Positions 1-11,747 of a stretch of DNA of 64,000 bases are shown in pieces. Origin of the DNA: Cyanodermella asteris (lineage: Eukaryota; Ascomycota; Lecanoromycetes; Ostropales; Stictidaceae); assembly GCA_900618795.1 (NCBI GenBank), contig UYJD01000001.1, positions 2,374,823-2,438,822 on the forward strand, in the 5' to 3' direction. The position numbers and the translations under genes are program-made. The notes beneath the pieces were generated by a model. It was not told the DNA's origin, did not search any database, and saw nothing but the letters and a program-made list of their open reading frames with translations. How positions within the stretch are numbered: position 1 is the first letter of the stretch; every line of letters begins with the position of its first letter.

Positions 1-159
1 TGATCGGTTCGCTACCATGAACATCTCGGACTGGTCGCTGTCTTCGGAAAGGTACCATTTTTGGACTCGAACAGCAGCTAGGATGATCAAACAAAACAAT
101 ATCGACAGACCAACGATGACGCCGTAGCCATCGGCTTGGGACAGGAGCTCAACGGCCAT
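1..159 (-). CDS. DUR3: Urea/polyamine active transporter, DUR3-type sodium:solute symporter, N-terminal part
   Basis: Only the first 53 codons lie in the window; the gene continues past the left edge. The reading frame opens at the ATG at 159-157 (MAVELLSQADGYG). A hydrophobic segment follows (VIVGLSILFCLIILAAV), then a short polar loop and the motif EMFMVANRS. This layout of GYG, first membrane helix, then E-x-F-x-x-A-x-R-S is the N-terminus of fungal DUR3 carriers, plasma-membrane symporters that import urea and polyamines under nitrogen limitation. The family call rests on the first helix and this motif only, so another member of the SSS family cannot be excluded. No intron is seen in the visible part. 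Confidence 0.75.
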   Translation of the reverse strand, partial: MAVELLSQADGYGVIVGLSILFCLIILAAVRVQKWYLSEDSDQSEMFMVANRS

Positions 160-1755
160 TGGAACGCGCGAACAAGGTTGAAAGAAGTCTGGAAGTAGCT
201 TCGCGGCTCATCAAGAACGGGGCTCACTGTAGATCAAGTACTCGAACCATGTGCTCCACAATCGCTAACACCATACACACACACAGTGCATAATCCGTGA
301 GCGTAGGATCAGATTTAGAATCGTGGCCATCACCGTTGTATTACGGAGGCACTGATGGTATCTGCCATTCGTCGATAGATGATGTAGGACGATCGCCGCA
401 GCTTGCGTTATAGATGCGGGTAAGCACGCCAGAGCAGATAGCATGTCAACGCTGCAGGGATGACGGGCTTCGAATCCTTCACGACCCACCGTAAACTTCA
501 GTTGAAGCCAGAAGTCTTGCAGTCGTGATTACTGTGTTCTCAACAGAGCATGTTCGTGGAAAACATGTTGTCCGCAACGGCCGCAAGACGCGCCGCCGAA
601 GGAAATTGCGCCATCTAGTGGCACTTTGATAACGAGCATTCACCGCGACGTCCGCTATGCGGAACAGAAGGACTCACGTTGGAAGAGGCAATCACGGCTT
701 ATAGATTCGCGGGAAAAAGTTTGATCCGCACGACAAGTTGTGCGAATGTTGTGAGGTGTGAGAAGGTTTGACGCTCGGACCGTTCCCATGAAGGCGCATT
801 TAACATCGGTCTCTTTACACGAAAGCCTGAACGACCTCAGCTTGGAAGCGAAAAGCTTTGATCAGAGTCAATACGAGTGCCAATATGAGTCTTATCATCT
901 GGTAAGCATCAAGCCAATAAATGACGTTGGCATCGATAGTGCTGTGAGGAACGCCTGACCTAACATCGGCCATTGCACCGTGCAGATTAAACAACGCTCA
1001 GCTTGATGAGACTATTCTTGGTCCTTGTATATGACCCCGCCTATCCTTTTCAACACTGGATCTTTCTCAATTTCATCTACTGTCGCAGTGATTTTTTTTG
1101 TGCACCTCCATCGCGTTGATAGCGTACCAGACTTGACGCGTCGACGCTTTACCAAAGAGAGAAGAGAAGTCACCAATCGTAAGAGCTCGATCAACATGCG
1201 GAAGCTAATACCAAGATTGTCACGCTGAGCCACTGATGGAGGCGCACAAAAAACCTCCCTGCGACACTGTATAGTTGCCAGTAGCTCAATATCGGCGAAC
1301 TCTACCCGGCGATACGTTCCCAGACCATCGACATTTTGCAAAATCAAGCCCGTCGTGTCGCCCGGGTCTTCCAAATCGCTGTGCCGAGCTTGGTCATGAT
1401 CTTTAGAGGGAGAATACAAAGGTGTGGAAGACCATGCTCCCTAGCAGGAATAGAAGCTGAATCACATACGCAACGACTTTGGCCTACCCGCCTTGCGCAT
1501 CGTGACTTCTTTAGCAAGTGGTGATGTACACGGTGACACCCCTTATATCTCATGCACAGACCCTACGATATTGATGAGCGCTTGTGAAATCTGTACCATA
1601 TCATTACTAAGAACGCCATCTGTTGGAGATATTCAATCTTTCCACGACAAAAGAAACAGGATTGTCATGGCCGTAAAAACCGAACGCTCAAATCACGAAA
1701 CCCAAACCCCATTCCGCTTGTCGTACAAAGTCTTCCTCGCAGTCAAAGACACAGC
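160..1755. other. Intergenic: DUR3 upstream region and 3' flank of the DUF3659 gene
   Basis: No convincing gene. It contains short ORFs without domain-like sequence (for example 1012-1419 on the minus strand) and a short CA run at about 274-286. The part next to 159 should hold the DUR3 promoter, but I saw no regulatory site clear enough to call. Confidence 0.5.
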
Positions 1756-4700
1756 TCATTTCTTCTTCTTGTCACCTCCCATGCCCAGTGCTTCCGTAAT
1801 GGATCCCAGGCCGAGTCCACCGAGCAACTTGTCGATTCCAAGACCGCCCAGTAATCCATTGACCAATCCTCCGAGGCCAAGGCCGTTCAACAATCGGCCC
1901 ACAAGCCCAAGTACGCCAGCGAGGAGTAGACCGACCGCCGCAATGATCTGGAACAGCGGCTCCGTGAGCAAGCCCCAAAGCGGGTTCAGCTTCTTCTTCG
2001 CATGCGGCATGTCTGAGATGCGCTTCTTCGCGTTATCGACCGTCTTGACGACGTTCGTCGTGAGCTCCTTGAGCGATTCCGCAAGCGCGTATTCTTCTGG
2101 CGTGGCCTCGCGGCCCTGGGCGTTGGCTTTGGCTTTGGCGGCGATGCTTCCGTCGGGGTCCAGGGCGCGGAGGCTGCCGTTGCATTCTTGCAGGATGCGG
2201 CCGCCTTCTTCGATGAGTGGCTTGACCTTGTTGACGAGATCGTCTTCGTCGAGTTCCTCTTTGGGTGTGCGGTCCGCTTTCTCGATGTGCTGGAAATATG
2301 TTAGTCATCGATTGTGAAAAGCAGAGGGTTAAGAGGTTTGTACTCACATTTGTAATGTCTTTGCAGATGGGCTCCATCTTGTCAATCGTCGATCTGACGA
2401 TGCCGTTCATCTTGTTTGCGAGCTCGGCGTCGTGTTGAGCCTTGAGCTCATCTTCCGTCGGCTCTTGTTCTTCCTCCTCTTCCTCCTGGATGTTTTCGAG
2501 TAGTGTGCATTCTCCAATCTTGTTTCCGTCGCTGTCGAGCACATTACCGTTGTCGTCAATCTCGTTTCCGACGCAGCGACCAAGGTCACCATCAGTGAGT
2601 CGACCGATGGTGTTTCCATCTTCATCGACAACCTCTCCTTGCTTGTTGACCTTGCGGCCAGACATGGGGCTCTTCTTCTTTTCCTTCTTCTCGGGCTCCC
2701 AGCGCTCGGCCTTGCCAATGCTGTTACCGTTCTTGTCGAGGACCTCTCCATCTTCGTCAACGTGGCGGCCTTCAAGCTTCTGAGCGTCGCCTTCCGTGAT
2801 GCGACCGATGATGTTCCCAGCGCCGTCGATGACATAGCCTTCGTTATTGATGGTGGCAGACTCGAATGCGGCGAAGGGGCCTTCGGACTTGTTTTGTTCA
2901 CCGCCGGGGACGAGCTCAGCCTGGCCGATGACCTTTCCGTCGTCGCTCCAAATCTGACCTTGCCCGTCCACCTTACGGCCGGCGAGCTTCTTGGGGTCAC
3001 CCTCTGTGATGCGGCCGTAGATGGTACCGTGCTCGTCGACAACGTTGCCGGCCTTGTTGACCGTCTTGCCAGCGAGCGATGAGAGGTCAGCTGCCTCCTC
3101 TTCTTCTTCCTCATATGGCTCGGCATGGCCCTTGACATTACCGTATTTATCAATGATGTCTCCATCTTCGTCCACGGCACGGCCGACAAGTCTCTTTGCA
3201 TCGCCTTCGACGACCTGGCCGACGGTGTTGCCTTCTTCATCTTGGACCCAGCCATCTTTGACGACATGCAGACCCTCGATGCCAGCAAAGGGGCCCTCGG
3301 CCTTCTTCTCACGCTCATTCTCAGGAATGAGCTCGCAGCGGCCAACAACCTTGCCGGAGTCGTTCCAGATCTGGCCTTCTTCATCGCAAGCACGGCCCGC
3401 GAGCTCCTTGGGGTTACCTTCGATCAGCTTAGCGATGGGAACACCTTCGTTGCCGATGACGTTGCCCTGCTTGTTGACCCTGAAGCCCTTGAGGACAGAC
3501 AGATCAGGCTTCTCGGGCTCAGCTTCCTCAACCTCCTCCTCTTCCCAGCGCTCGGCCTTGCCGACGACGTTTCCACGCTTGTCGAGAATTTCACCGTCCT
3601 CGTCAACAGCACGACCAACAAGCTTCTTCTCGTCGCCTTCAATAAGCTTGCCGACGCGGTTCTTGTTCTCGTCCTCCACAAAGCCATCCTTGACGACGAC
3701 AAGACCCTCCAGACCAGCGAAAGTGCCCTCCTCATCCTCATCAGAGGTAGGCAAGGCTTCGGCGCGACCAATGACTTGGCCACGGCCGTTCCAGAACTGA
3801 CCTTGATCGTCTAGCTGGTAGCCGGCCTTGGAAATCTTCTTTGCGTCACCCTCGATGAGCTTACCAACTTGGTTGCCTTCGTTGTCGACAATGTAGCCGT
3901 GTTTGTTGCATTTGAAGCCCTCGAGAGTGGAGACGTCGGGCAGATCTGTGCCGTCATCTTCAGCTTCATCCTCGCCTTCCTCCTCCTCGCCTTCAGGCTT
4001 GACGAGTTCGACCTTGCCAATCACATTTCCGTCTTTGTCTAGGACCTCGCCCTTGTCGTTAATTTTCTTGCCTGCGAGGTCAGATGTCTCGCCCTCGGCG
4101 ACCTTGGCGATGGGCTCTCCGTCTTCGTTGAGAACTTCGCCCTTCTTGTTGACCTTGAGGCCTTCGAGCTCGGACATGTCAGGGCCCTGGTCTTCCTCGG
4201 CTTGCTCCTCGTCCTCAGATGGCTTGATAAAGTCGACCCGGCCGATGACAGTTCCATCCTTGTCGAGAACTTCGCCCTTATCGTTGAGCTTCTTGCCAGC
4301 AAGATCTGCGATCTCGCCTTCAGCAACCTCAGCGATAGGCTCGCCATCCTCGTTAAGGACCTGACCCTTCTTGTTGACCTTCAGGCCTTCCAACTCGGAG
4401 AAGTCAGGACCCTCATTGAGAGCTTCCTCAGCAGCCTGCTTGGCCTCCTCAAGAGTCTCACCAACAAGCTCGACCTTGCCAATGACATTGCCCTCCTTGT
4501 CGACGACCTCACCATTTTCGTTGATTTTCTTACCGGCGCACTCGGAAAGCTCGCCTTCAGAGAGCTTGGCGATCGGATCACCGTCTTCATTGATGACATC
4601 GCCCTTTTTGTTGACCTTGTATCCATCGACGACCGACATGTCAATCTTGTCAAGGATGTCTTGGTTATCTTCGACTGCATCTTCAGCACCTTCGGCATCT

Positions 4701-6841
4701 TCGGCGCCCTCTTCGGCTTGCTGCTTGGCCTGTTCGACTTGCTCGGCGAGGTCGGGATGTAGCTCCTTCATCAGCTCGTCGGCAGCCTCGCCTTCGACCA
4801 CTTCGACACGGCCAACGACCTCGCCGCTGTCGTTGAGGATCTCTCCATTTTCGTTCGGGATCTTGCCAATGCACTGCTTAAGATCAGAGTCCTCAGTCAG
4901 TTGACCAATCGGCTCGCCCTCGTCGTCGAGAATCTTGCCTTTCTTGTTGATTTTACGGCTCTGCAAAATGCTCATGTCGGGGATGATTTCAGTAGGAAGG
5001 TCACCGGGTGCCTGGTCCTCGGCCTCATCAGCGGCACCATCAACCTGATCTTCCGCGTCTTCGGCAGCGTCTTCGGCCTCTTGCTGGACTTCTTGTGGCA
5101 CGACCTCGGCGCGGCCGATGGCGTCCCCGTCTTCGTCAAGTACCTCGCCTTCTTCATTAAGTTCCTGGTCGACGAGATAACTTGGATCGCCTTCGGTGAC
5201 GCGGCCAACAACGTTGCCGGAGTCATCAAGGATATCACCATTCTCCTGAACCTTGAGTCCCTTTAGAATGCTGATGTCTGGTAGGTAGGTCTCGGTCTCT
5301 CCCTCGGCGTCTTCGGCGGCGTCCTCCACTTCTCCCTCGGCACCTTCAGCTTGGGCCTCAGCTTCGTCTTCGACACCCTCGGCCTGGTCTTGAGCATCAT
5401 CTGCGACATCGCCAGCTTCATCCCCAGCCTCTTGGGCCTTTTGTTGGGCGATCTCCTTGGCTTCGTCCGTCAAATTGACGCGACCAACCAAATCACCATC
5501 GTCGTCGAGGACTTCGCCATTGTCGCCAATCTGCTGTCCAACAAGGTCAGCCGCCTCGCCTTCAGTGAGCTGGCCGACGTGGTTGCCTTCGTCATCGAAG
5601 ACGTTTCCGTCTCTACCAACAGACAGGCCCTTAAGGACAGAGAAGTCAGCTGGCAGCTGCTCCTCGGTGTCCTCGGCGGTGTCTTTGGCCTGATCAACTG
5701 CGCTGTCGGCGGTGTCCTTGGTTTGATCGACAGCGCCTTCAGCGCCTTCCTGAGCCTGATCAGCAGCATCCTCGGCAGTATCTTTGGTGCCTTCAACAGC
5801 CTCGGCAGCCTCCTCAGGAGCGACATCCTTCGCTCCCTCGGTCGCTTCATCGGCAGCGCCCTTGGCAGTGTCAGTTGCGCCCTCTGTGGTGTCTTCAGCA
5901 CCTTCGACAGCACCGCCAGCAGCGTTCTGAGCGCCTTGGGAAGCTTCGTCGGTAGCCCCACTGACATCGCCCTCGGTGGTCTTCTCGGCAGTATCTTGAG
6001 CGGTATCCTTAACATCGCCAGCGGTGTCCTGTGCCTTCTCAGCAGTCTTGCCAGCCGCATCCCTGGCTCCAGATGCAGCATTCCCAGCTGCGTTGGTGGC
6101 CTTGCCAGCAAGGCCTTCCGCACCGCTCGCGGTGTCTTCGACTTGCTCTTTGGCGCCGCCAGCTGCGTCTTCATCGTCTTGATCGTCGGTGCTCTCCTCG
6201 GAAACCTTCTGGCTTACCTTGCCAGGAGTATCGGTCTCGTCGTCCGCGTCATCATCGTCGTTTTCATTGTCCTTAAGATCGATCTTTTCTTGAACGTCTC
6301 CGCTGGCATCGTCGGCCTTACCCTTGGCGTCCTCTGCCTTGTCCTTGACGTCCTCGGCACCCTGGGTAACCTTACCCTTTGCGTCTTCGGCACTTTTGGA
6401 TGCCTGCTTGCCGACGTCTTGGCCCTTGTCAGTTACCTCTTCACCCTCCTTAGGTCGTGGAGGGAGCTTCGGAGAAGATGTTCCCTTGGCATCGCTGGCC
6501 TTCTGGCCGAGCTTTTGCGCTGAGCCTTGGACGGCTTGCTTGCCTTGTCCGGCAGACTGACTCAGCTTGGGTGTCGTGCTTGAGCCTGGCTTCTTGCCAG
6601 CCCGTGTGGGTGTGGACGGAAGCTTGGAAGCGGATTTGGGAGCCATGTTGGATGATGGTTTCTCGGCTGTCGGAGATAGCTGTGTGGGTGTCTTTTGAGT
6701 TCCTGGAGGAGTTTGTGGTACTTTATGCGATCTCTGAGATCGGGTGCTTGATGGAGAAGAAGGAAAGTCGCGGTTCGGAGTGGGAGGGAAAGAGTAGTAT
6801 GCGTAAGAACGACCTGATCTGTTCGAGTCGTCGGTGGGCAT
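1756..6841 (-). CDS. LEA-like protein with 13 DUF3659 repeats and a conserved C-terminal DUF6987-type region (about 1675 aa)
   Basis: Two exons, 6841-2348 and 2289-1756, are joined by a 59-nt phase-0 intron (donor GTGAGTA, acceptor TTTCCAG). Reading through the intron gives an unrelated tail, while splicing enters a frame ending in a Gly/Leu-rich hydrophobic segment and a lysine cluster (GGDKKKK). Residues 1-140 are Ser/Pro/Lys-rich and disordered. About 140-390 are Ala/Glu/Asp/Lys-rich with LEA-like short repeats (KDTAED, DQAKDTA). About 390-1450 hold 13 repeats of about 60 residues built on G-x-V-x-x-x-x-G-x-V-x-D-x-x-G-x-x-I-G. The C-terminal part resembles the conserved end of fungal proteins called LEA domain proteins. 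Such proteins are stress- or septum-associated in some filamentous fungi; the molecular role is unknown. The first in-frame ATG (6841) was chosen; a start further in is possible. The protein is highly acidic overall. Confidence 0.85.
2497..5662 (-). repeat. Thirteen tandem DUF3659 coding repeats, the last six in an ABABAB pattern
   Basis: Each unit is 60-75 codons and has two half-motifs of the type NKKGEVLNEDGEPIAK and NDKGEVLDKDGNVIGK. Units 4-6 are nearly alike. Units 7-12 alternate between two subtypes. Type A begins with a D-L/V-S-x-L segment and contains Q-(I/F)-W-(N/S). Type B begins with (T/P)-F-A-(G/A) and ends in D-K-x-G-N followed by an aromatic or basic tail. That pattern fits duplication of a two-repeat block. 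Boundaries are approximate. Confidence 0.8.
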
Positions 6842-8926
6842 ATACAAATTATCGTAGCTCAAATCAAGCAATGAAGCAGATTGAGCGATCAGTGATTACT
6901 GCCGTTGATAGGTTCTTATTATCACACTTATGATATGGTACAATCGAGAAAATTTCAGATAGCGTGAGATTCAAAGTGAGGAAGAAACTAGACAAGATTA
7001 CATGCAGTGGGTCTTGTATAAAGACCGGCAACATGAGGAGAAATGTACGTCATTCTGGGATCAAGCATAGCTCAGAAAGTAGCTGCAGCAGGTTTCCAGG
7101 GGAGCTTCAGGCTTCCTCGAATAGCGGCAAGCGGTGCCGCAAACGTGGGACGTTCCAGCCATGGTATTTGGAAGGTGACAAAGGCACATTGCGTCAGAAC
7201 CAATCTGCTCCGGAGCAAAAGCACGTTATGCGGGCATTTGTCTCTGGGGCGAGCAGAATTGGAGGGAAGGAGCACGTCCCACCGCAAGGTACCTCGAGCG
7301 GGTGTCGAATATCGATAGGGCCGATACAAGGATTGTAATGCAACAGAAGGAGGATGGTCAGCAACATGACGTTGAAGCCACAGATCGAGTGTCCTGGCAT
7401 CGTTGGACAGGGATGCCACCAGCCGCATGAGCAGGGTTGTGAGTGAAACAAGCGACCACGTACTTCGGTTGTTAGCGTATGAAGCCCAGATATTGGCTGA
7501 ATATGAGGCTAGTGGGATGTGCATTCCAGGGCACGTTCAGGTGAGGATCACGGTCTGGGTACCAGAATTGGCCTTTCTCCGAAGCAGGTACCTTTTGGAA
7601 ATGCTGTGTTCGATGCTGCCACGAAAAGATGAGTGTCTTCTCCAGAACTGCCAACGGCGGCGGGCTCATCTCGGATGGCAGCTAGGCGGCTTGACCAGAC
7701 CGAAAATCGATTTTTTCGACGTTCAACCAAGCCTTGTCGCGATGTGCATATTCACGACAATTCATGCCTTCGCAAGCGCAGGTCGAGCAAGGCATGTCGT
7801 CTACTGTGGCGCGAAGGATTGATCATCGACGATGTGTGGCTGCGACACACGACGCAAACTGGGCGGAACCCCTGTCGGCGGAGACTTTGTAAAACAAGGC
7901 ATCCCGAACCGCGCAAGCCGTCTAATGTTTGCTTTCCCTGCAATTCATGGCCCCGGGTCTCATTCTACTGGTCGGTCCGAGCGAGTTTCCCTGCTGTAGG
8001 ATGGCTGGAGGTTGGGTACATTCCTTGAGACTTTGCGGGAAGTTTGCGTCTGTCGTCAGCCACGATTTCGGTGCCACGCGTGCGACTCCTCAGTGAGTTG
8101 CGGCCCATCGGCAGAGATCAACCGCTCTCGTGTGGACATACCGCCCGGTCCACGAGACGGTCATTTGCGAGCGTGGGTGAGAGACGGCGTTCGTGATTGA
8201 AGAAGACGAAGCGACGTTAGAGCTTCAGAACGGCGTGAGTAACATCACTGCTGTCTCGTCCCGATTCGGAGCATCGGCGCATATCTGCGTTACACCAGGA
8301 CATTCCTTGTCCATGTGCTCTGTGCCGTGAGAATCAAGTTGGCATCCTTGCTGTTTTCTGTCACATCCCATCATGCTTCTGTTGGGGTCTGGGCAAGGTT
8401 GTGCGGACGCCGAGGGGAAAATCTCGTCAATGACACACCAGAATGGCACAATTGCCATGGCAAAGGCGGAATCTTATCTTGACGTCTGGGGTACGCATGC
8501 TTCGACAATATAGATCTGGTTCTGTTCTCGAATATGAACGTAAAAGTTAATGCAGGCACGATCGACAATCATCGCTTGGGATTCTCGACAGCCTTGCTGG
8601 CGTGGACAAAGCAGCAAGGCGCAAGTGCCAGCGATGCTATCGCGAAGACACATTCAGACGGCTCATATCTGGAAAGAACTTGAAATATATGAAATAACGA
8701 TGTGTTGACTCTGTCATAAGATAAGCCATGTGGCATCTGATCGGACGCACGACGGCTTCCATCTCTACATCGCCAGTGTCAGCTCGAAGCTGAATAATGA
8801 ATTTGCGTCAGCATCCGGCTGCCGAGCTCCAGCCTCAGCACTGTCCCAACTCGCATCCATCACTTTCCACCAGCACAGATCACAACGACACATTCACATC
8901 CATAAGCGCAGAGCACATCAATCAGA
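6842..8926. other. Intergenic: divergent promoter region of the DUF3659 gene and DAP1
   Basis: About 2 kb with no gene I can support. A minus-strand ORF at 8458-8225 contains a short Cys-rich stretch but no recognisable signal peptide; see findings. Other ORFs show no domain-like sequence. Confidence 0.45.
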
Positions 8927-9535
8927 ATGAGCGACTCAGCTCCAGAGCCAGGCCAAGTGTAAGCTCCACCTACTGAACTCCGTTCTCCATGGCGCCCAAT
9001 CGCACATCCAAGCTTCTACCGTCCCGCCTACCGTCCCACCACCCAAAACTGACCTTGTCCCAGCGCCACAGTCTTTACTCCCATCAACATAGCCCTCCTC
9101 TCCCTTCTCGCCGTCCTCTTCTACCTCCGCCTCCGGCCCACTCCCGCAGCCGTCCTCTCCAAAGCTCCCGCCCCGATCGTCTTCCAAACCTTCACACCCC
9201 CCACACTCACAAAGTACAACGGCCAGAACAACGCCCCCATCTACTTTGCCGTTCGCGGCCGCGTCTTCGATGTCACGCCAGGTCGCAACTTCTACGGTCC
9301 CGGTGGTCCGTACGAGAACTTTGCGGGACGGGATGCGACGAGAGGTTTGGCCATGGGGAGCTTTGACGAGGACATGTTGACGAAAGACTTGGAGGGACCG
9401 CTGGATGATCTGAAGGGGCTGGATGCGGAGCAGATGGAGGCGCTCAGGGGGTGGGAGGAACGTTTTATGGATAAGTATAATGTGGTGGGCAAGCTGGTGC
9501 CGGTGGGACATCCCGAGGCGCCCGGAAAGGTGTAA
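8927..9535 (+). CDS. DAP1: Membrane-associated progesterone receptor/DAP1-type cytochrome-b5-like heme protein (167 aa)
   Basis: Exons 8927-8958 and 9064-9535 flank a 105-nt phase-2 intron (GTAAGC to CCCAG); this junction is the one that joins the start to the conserved frame. The order is a short polar N-terminus, one membrane helix at about residues 14-34 (INIALLSLLAVLFYLRLR), then a cytochrome-b5-like domain. The domain starts at F-T-P-x-x-L-x-K-Y-N-G and contains the family signature A-V-R-G-x-V-F-D-V-T followed by FYGPGGPYENFAGRDA with its heme-coordinating Tyr. Members bind heme through tyrosine and support P450 enzymes such as Erg11/Cyp51 and azole tolerance. It is expected in the ER membrane. 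Length and motif order fit the family. Confidence 0.93.
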
Positions 9536-9957
9536 GAGGCCGCGAAGCTGGGATACGAGATGGACGGAGATATTCGCAAGTGGGATTTCATGGAGATCCT
9601 GGTCGATGACAGCCGAGACTGCATGTGGGAGCTCAAGAGAAGGAACATGAGGATTTGTACGCAAACATTTAAGACTCGGTCAGGCATTAGGACGGTAATA
9701 TACTGGATCTAAGCTCGCGAAATAGGGTGCTGATTAGCCTACGCACTCAAGTCTTCATCGGTAAGTCTAGTCATGTGAGGTCAGCGACAGTGAATATACG
9801 GAACGGATTTGCTTAACCGTCAAAAGTCATCTTTTATCGTGCTTCGAGTGAATTGCATGAAATCGTGTCGTCGCATGTCCATCATTTCATATTCCAGCAA
9901 GAGCACCCTCTTTCAGGCTCAGCCCGCAGTCTCCAGTCCAAATGTCCGAAGTGAGGC
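9536..9957. other. Intergenic between the convergent DAP1 and ACR3 genes
   Basis: Shared 3' flanks; nothing further seen. Confidence 0.6.
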
Positions 9958-11258
9958 TCAGTGTTCTAGATCCGGCGTTTCTGCCTTCAGCTCACGAGAT
10001 TCAACATCCTCCTTGCCCCACCAACCCCTTCGTCTTCCCCACTTGACCGCATAAACCAAACCCAGCAGTACAGGCACCTCGATCAGCGGACCAACCGTAC
10101 TCGCCAACGCCTGATCACTATTCGGACCGTACGTGCTCGCCGCAACGGCAATCGCCAACTCAAAGTTGTTGCTCGCGGCCGTGAAGCTTTGCGTCATGCC
10201 CAGCTCGTACCCATACCCAAGCTTCCTCGTCAGAGCCATCGTGACTCCAAAAACGAGCACAAAGTACACCACCAGCGGCGCCGCAACACGCACCACAGAG
10301 ACGATCTGGTGCACGACCTGCTGTCCCTGCGCCGCAAACAGGATGATGATCGTGTAGAGCAATCCAAGTAGCGAGAACGGTGCCAGAATCGGCATCAGCG
10401 TCTCGTCGTAGAACGTCGGATAGAAGGTCCGGACTCCGACACGGGTCAGGACCGCAGCGCCCAGCGGAACGCCGAGGAAAAGGCCGACGGATGTAGCGAC
10501 CGGGGTATAGGCGATTGAGACCGAGGGGTCGTGACTGATGATCCGGATGAAGAGGACGGACAGGGGCGCGTAGAGGACGAGTTGAAGGAGGGAATTTACG
10601 GCAACGAGGATGGCGCAGTAGGATGTCGAGCCGCCCGCGAGTGAAGTCCAGATCAGGACCATTGCTATGCAACGCGCGAGACCGACCAGAATCAGGCCGG
10701 AGCGGAGGCCAGGTTCGTCGGGGAGAAACGCCCATGCGAGGCCGAGCTAGCAGCTGTTAGCTTAACGGGTACGCAGTGTAGTTTTGATGAAACAGAAGGA
10801 CTCGAGAATATATAGCTTACCATCAATAGGGGTGCGATGATCCAGTTGACTACGATGCTGAAGCCTAGCTGTATCCATATGGCCCTGTCCGAGAACACCT
10901 TGTGTAGTGTCTCGAACTTGACTCGACACAAGATTGGGTACATCATGACGAGCAATCCAACCGCGATGGGAACAGATACATCGACGACCTGACCACGCTG
11001 GATGGCTTCCTCAATCCCGGGAACAAAGTTCCCCAGCAGTATTCCGATTATGATCGCAAGGAGAATCCAGAGTGCCAAAAGGCGGTCGAGCCAGCTCAAG
11101 CCCTTGTATACTGCTGTGTCTTGTAGTCCAGGAGAGACGATCTCGGGATCTCGGAGAGGACTGGTGTCGCAACATGCTGCCTGCTTTTTGTATGTCGTTT
11201 TGTTTTCGTTGGGCAGAACAGAATGTGCATTTGGGAATTCTGATACATCACGGGACAT
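9958..11258 (-). CDS. ARR3: Arsenite efflux transporter, ACR3 family (408 aa)
   Basis: Exons 11258-10821 and 10746-9958 are joined in phase 0 over a 74-nt intron (GTAAGC to TGCTAG). The ATG at 11258 is preferred because it gives a hydrophilic cytosolic N-terminus; an upstream in-frame Met would add a serine-rich extension. About ten hydrophobic helices follow. The conserved motif GLARCIAMV, whose Cys is essential in characterised ACR3 proteins, is present, as are G-Y-x-x-x-M-T-Q-S-F-T-A-A-S-N-N-F-E-L and G-P-L-I-E-V-P-V with the conserved Glu. ACR3 carriers sit in the plasma membrane and extrude As(III), sometimes Sb(III), by proton exchange. No ArsC reductase or Arr1-like regulator is in the window. 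Confidence 0.95.
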
Positions 11259-11747
11259 ATTGCTTTGTGGAGATCGGAAACAAAGGAACAAGAGTGAGAT
11301 GAACAGAGCTTGCGAGGCTGTCGAGATAGCTTGCGACGAGAAAGAGGATCGAGAACCGCCCGAATCTGATGCTTCGATTTCTAACGATTCTTCATGTTTC
11401 AATCAAACCAGATGCACGATACGTTGACAATTAAACCTGCTGTGGCGAAGAGCTCACTTGGTGGGAGCATCTCGGCCAATCAGAAGTGGGTAGTGACTTA
11501 GTGCCAAGAACAGCCTCGAGCCTCGACTCCAAAGCGAACCTCACCTCAAATGAGTCTAGAATTCATGCATCATATGTACATAGACAAAGAGATACTAAAT
11601 ACCTGTGTTCAGAAATGAGAAGTCCGTTTGGACGCCGCCAGCTTTTGCTGTGACACGCCATTCCATCATAAAACGCCATTCGCCATCCTTCGCCACGCTC
11701 AGAGTCAATGCTTGCGCTAACCTACACCATCCATGCACTTATTGGTA
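11259..11747. other. ACR3 upstream region and 3' flank of the transferrin-receptor-like gene
   Basis: A CCAAT pentamer (plus strand, about 11476-11480) lies roughly 220 bp upstream of the ACR3 ATG and could bind the HAP complex. A TGACTTA hexamer-like site nearby is only weakly similar to Yap sites. Neither is certain. Confidence 0.35.

Noticed and set aside
1012-1419. A 135-codon minus-strand ORF
   Set aside because: No motif, signal peptide or family-like pattern; its length is within chance for this composition.
1493-2317. A 274-codon plus-strand ORF
   Set aside because: It overlaps the second exon of the DUF3659 gene in antisense, is Ser/Pro-rich low complexity, and shows no domain.
5351-6523. 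A 390-codon plus-strand ORF antisense to the DUF3659 gene
   Set aside because: It arises from the biased codon use and repeat structure of the real minus-strand gene; its hydrophobic composition is the mirror of Glu/Ala/Asp codons. Similar antisense ORFs run along the whole repeat region.
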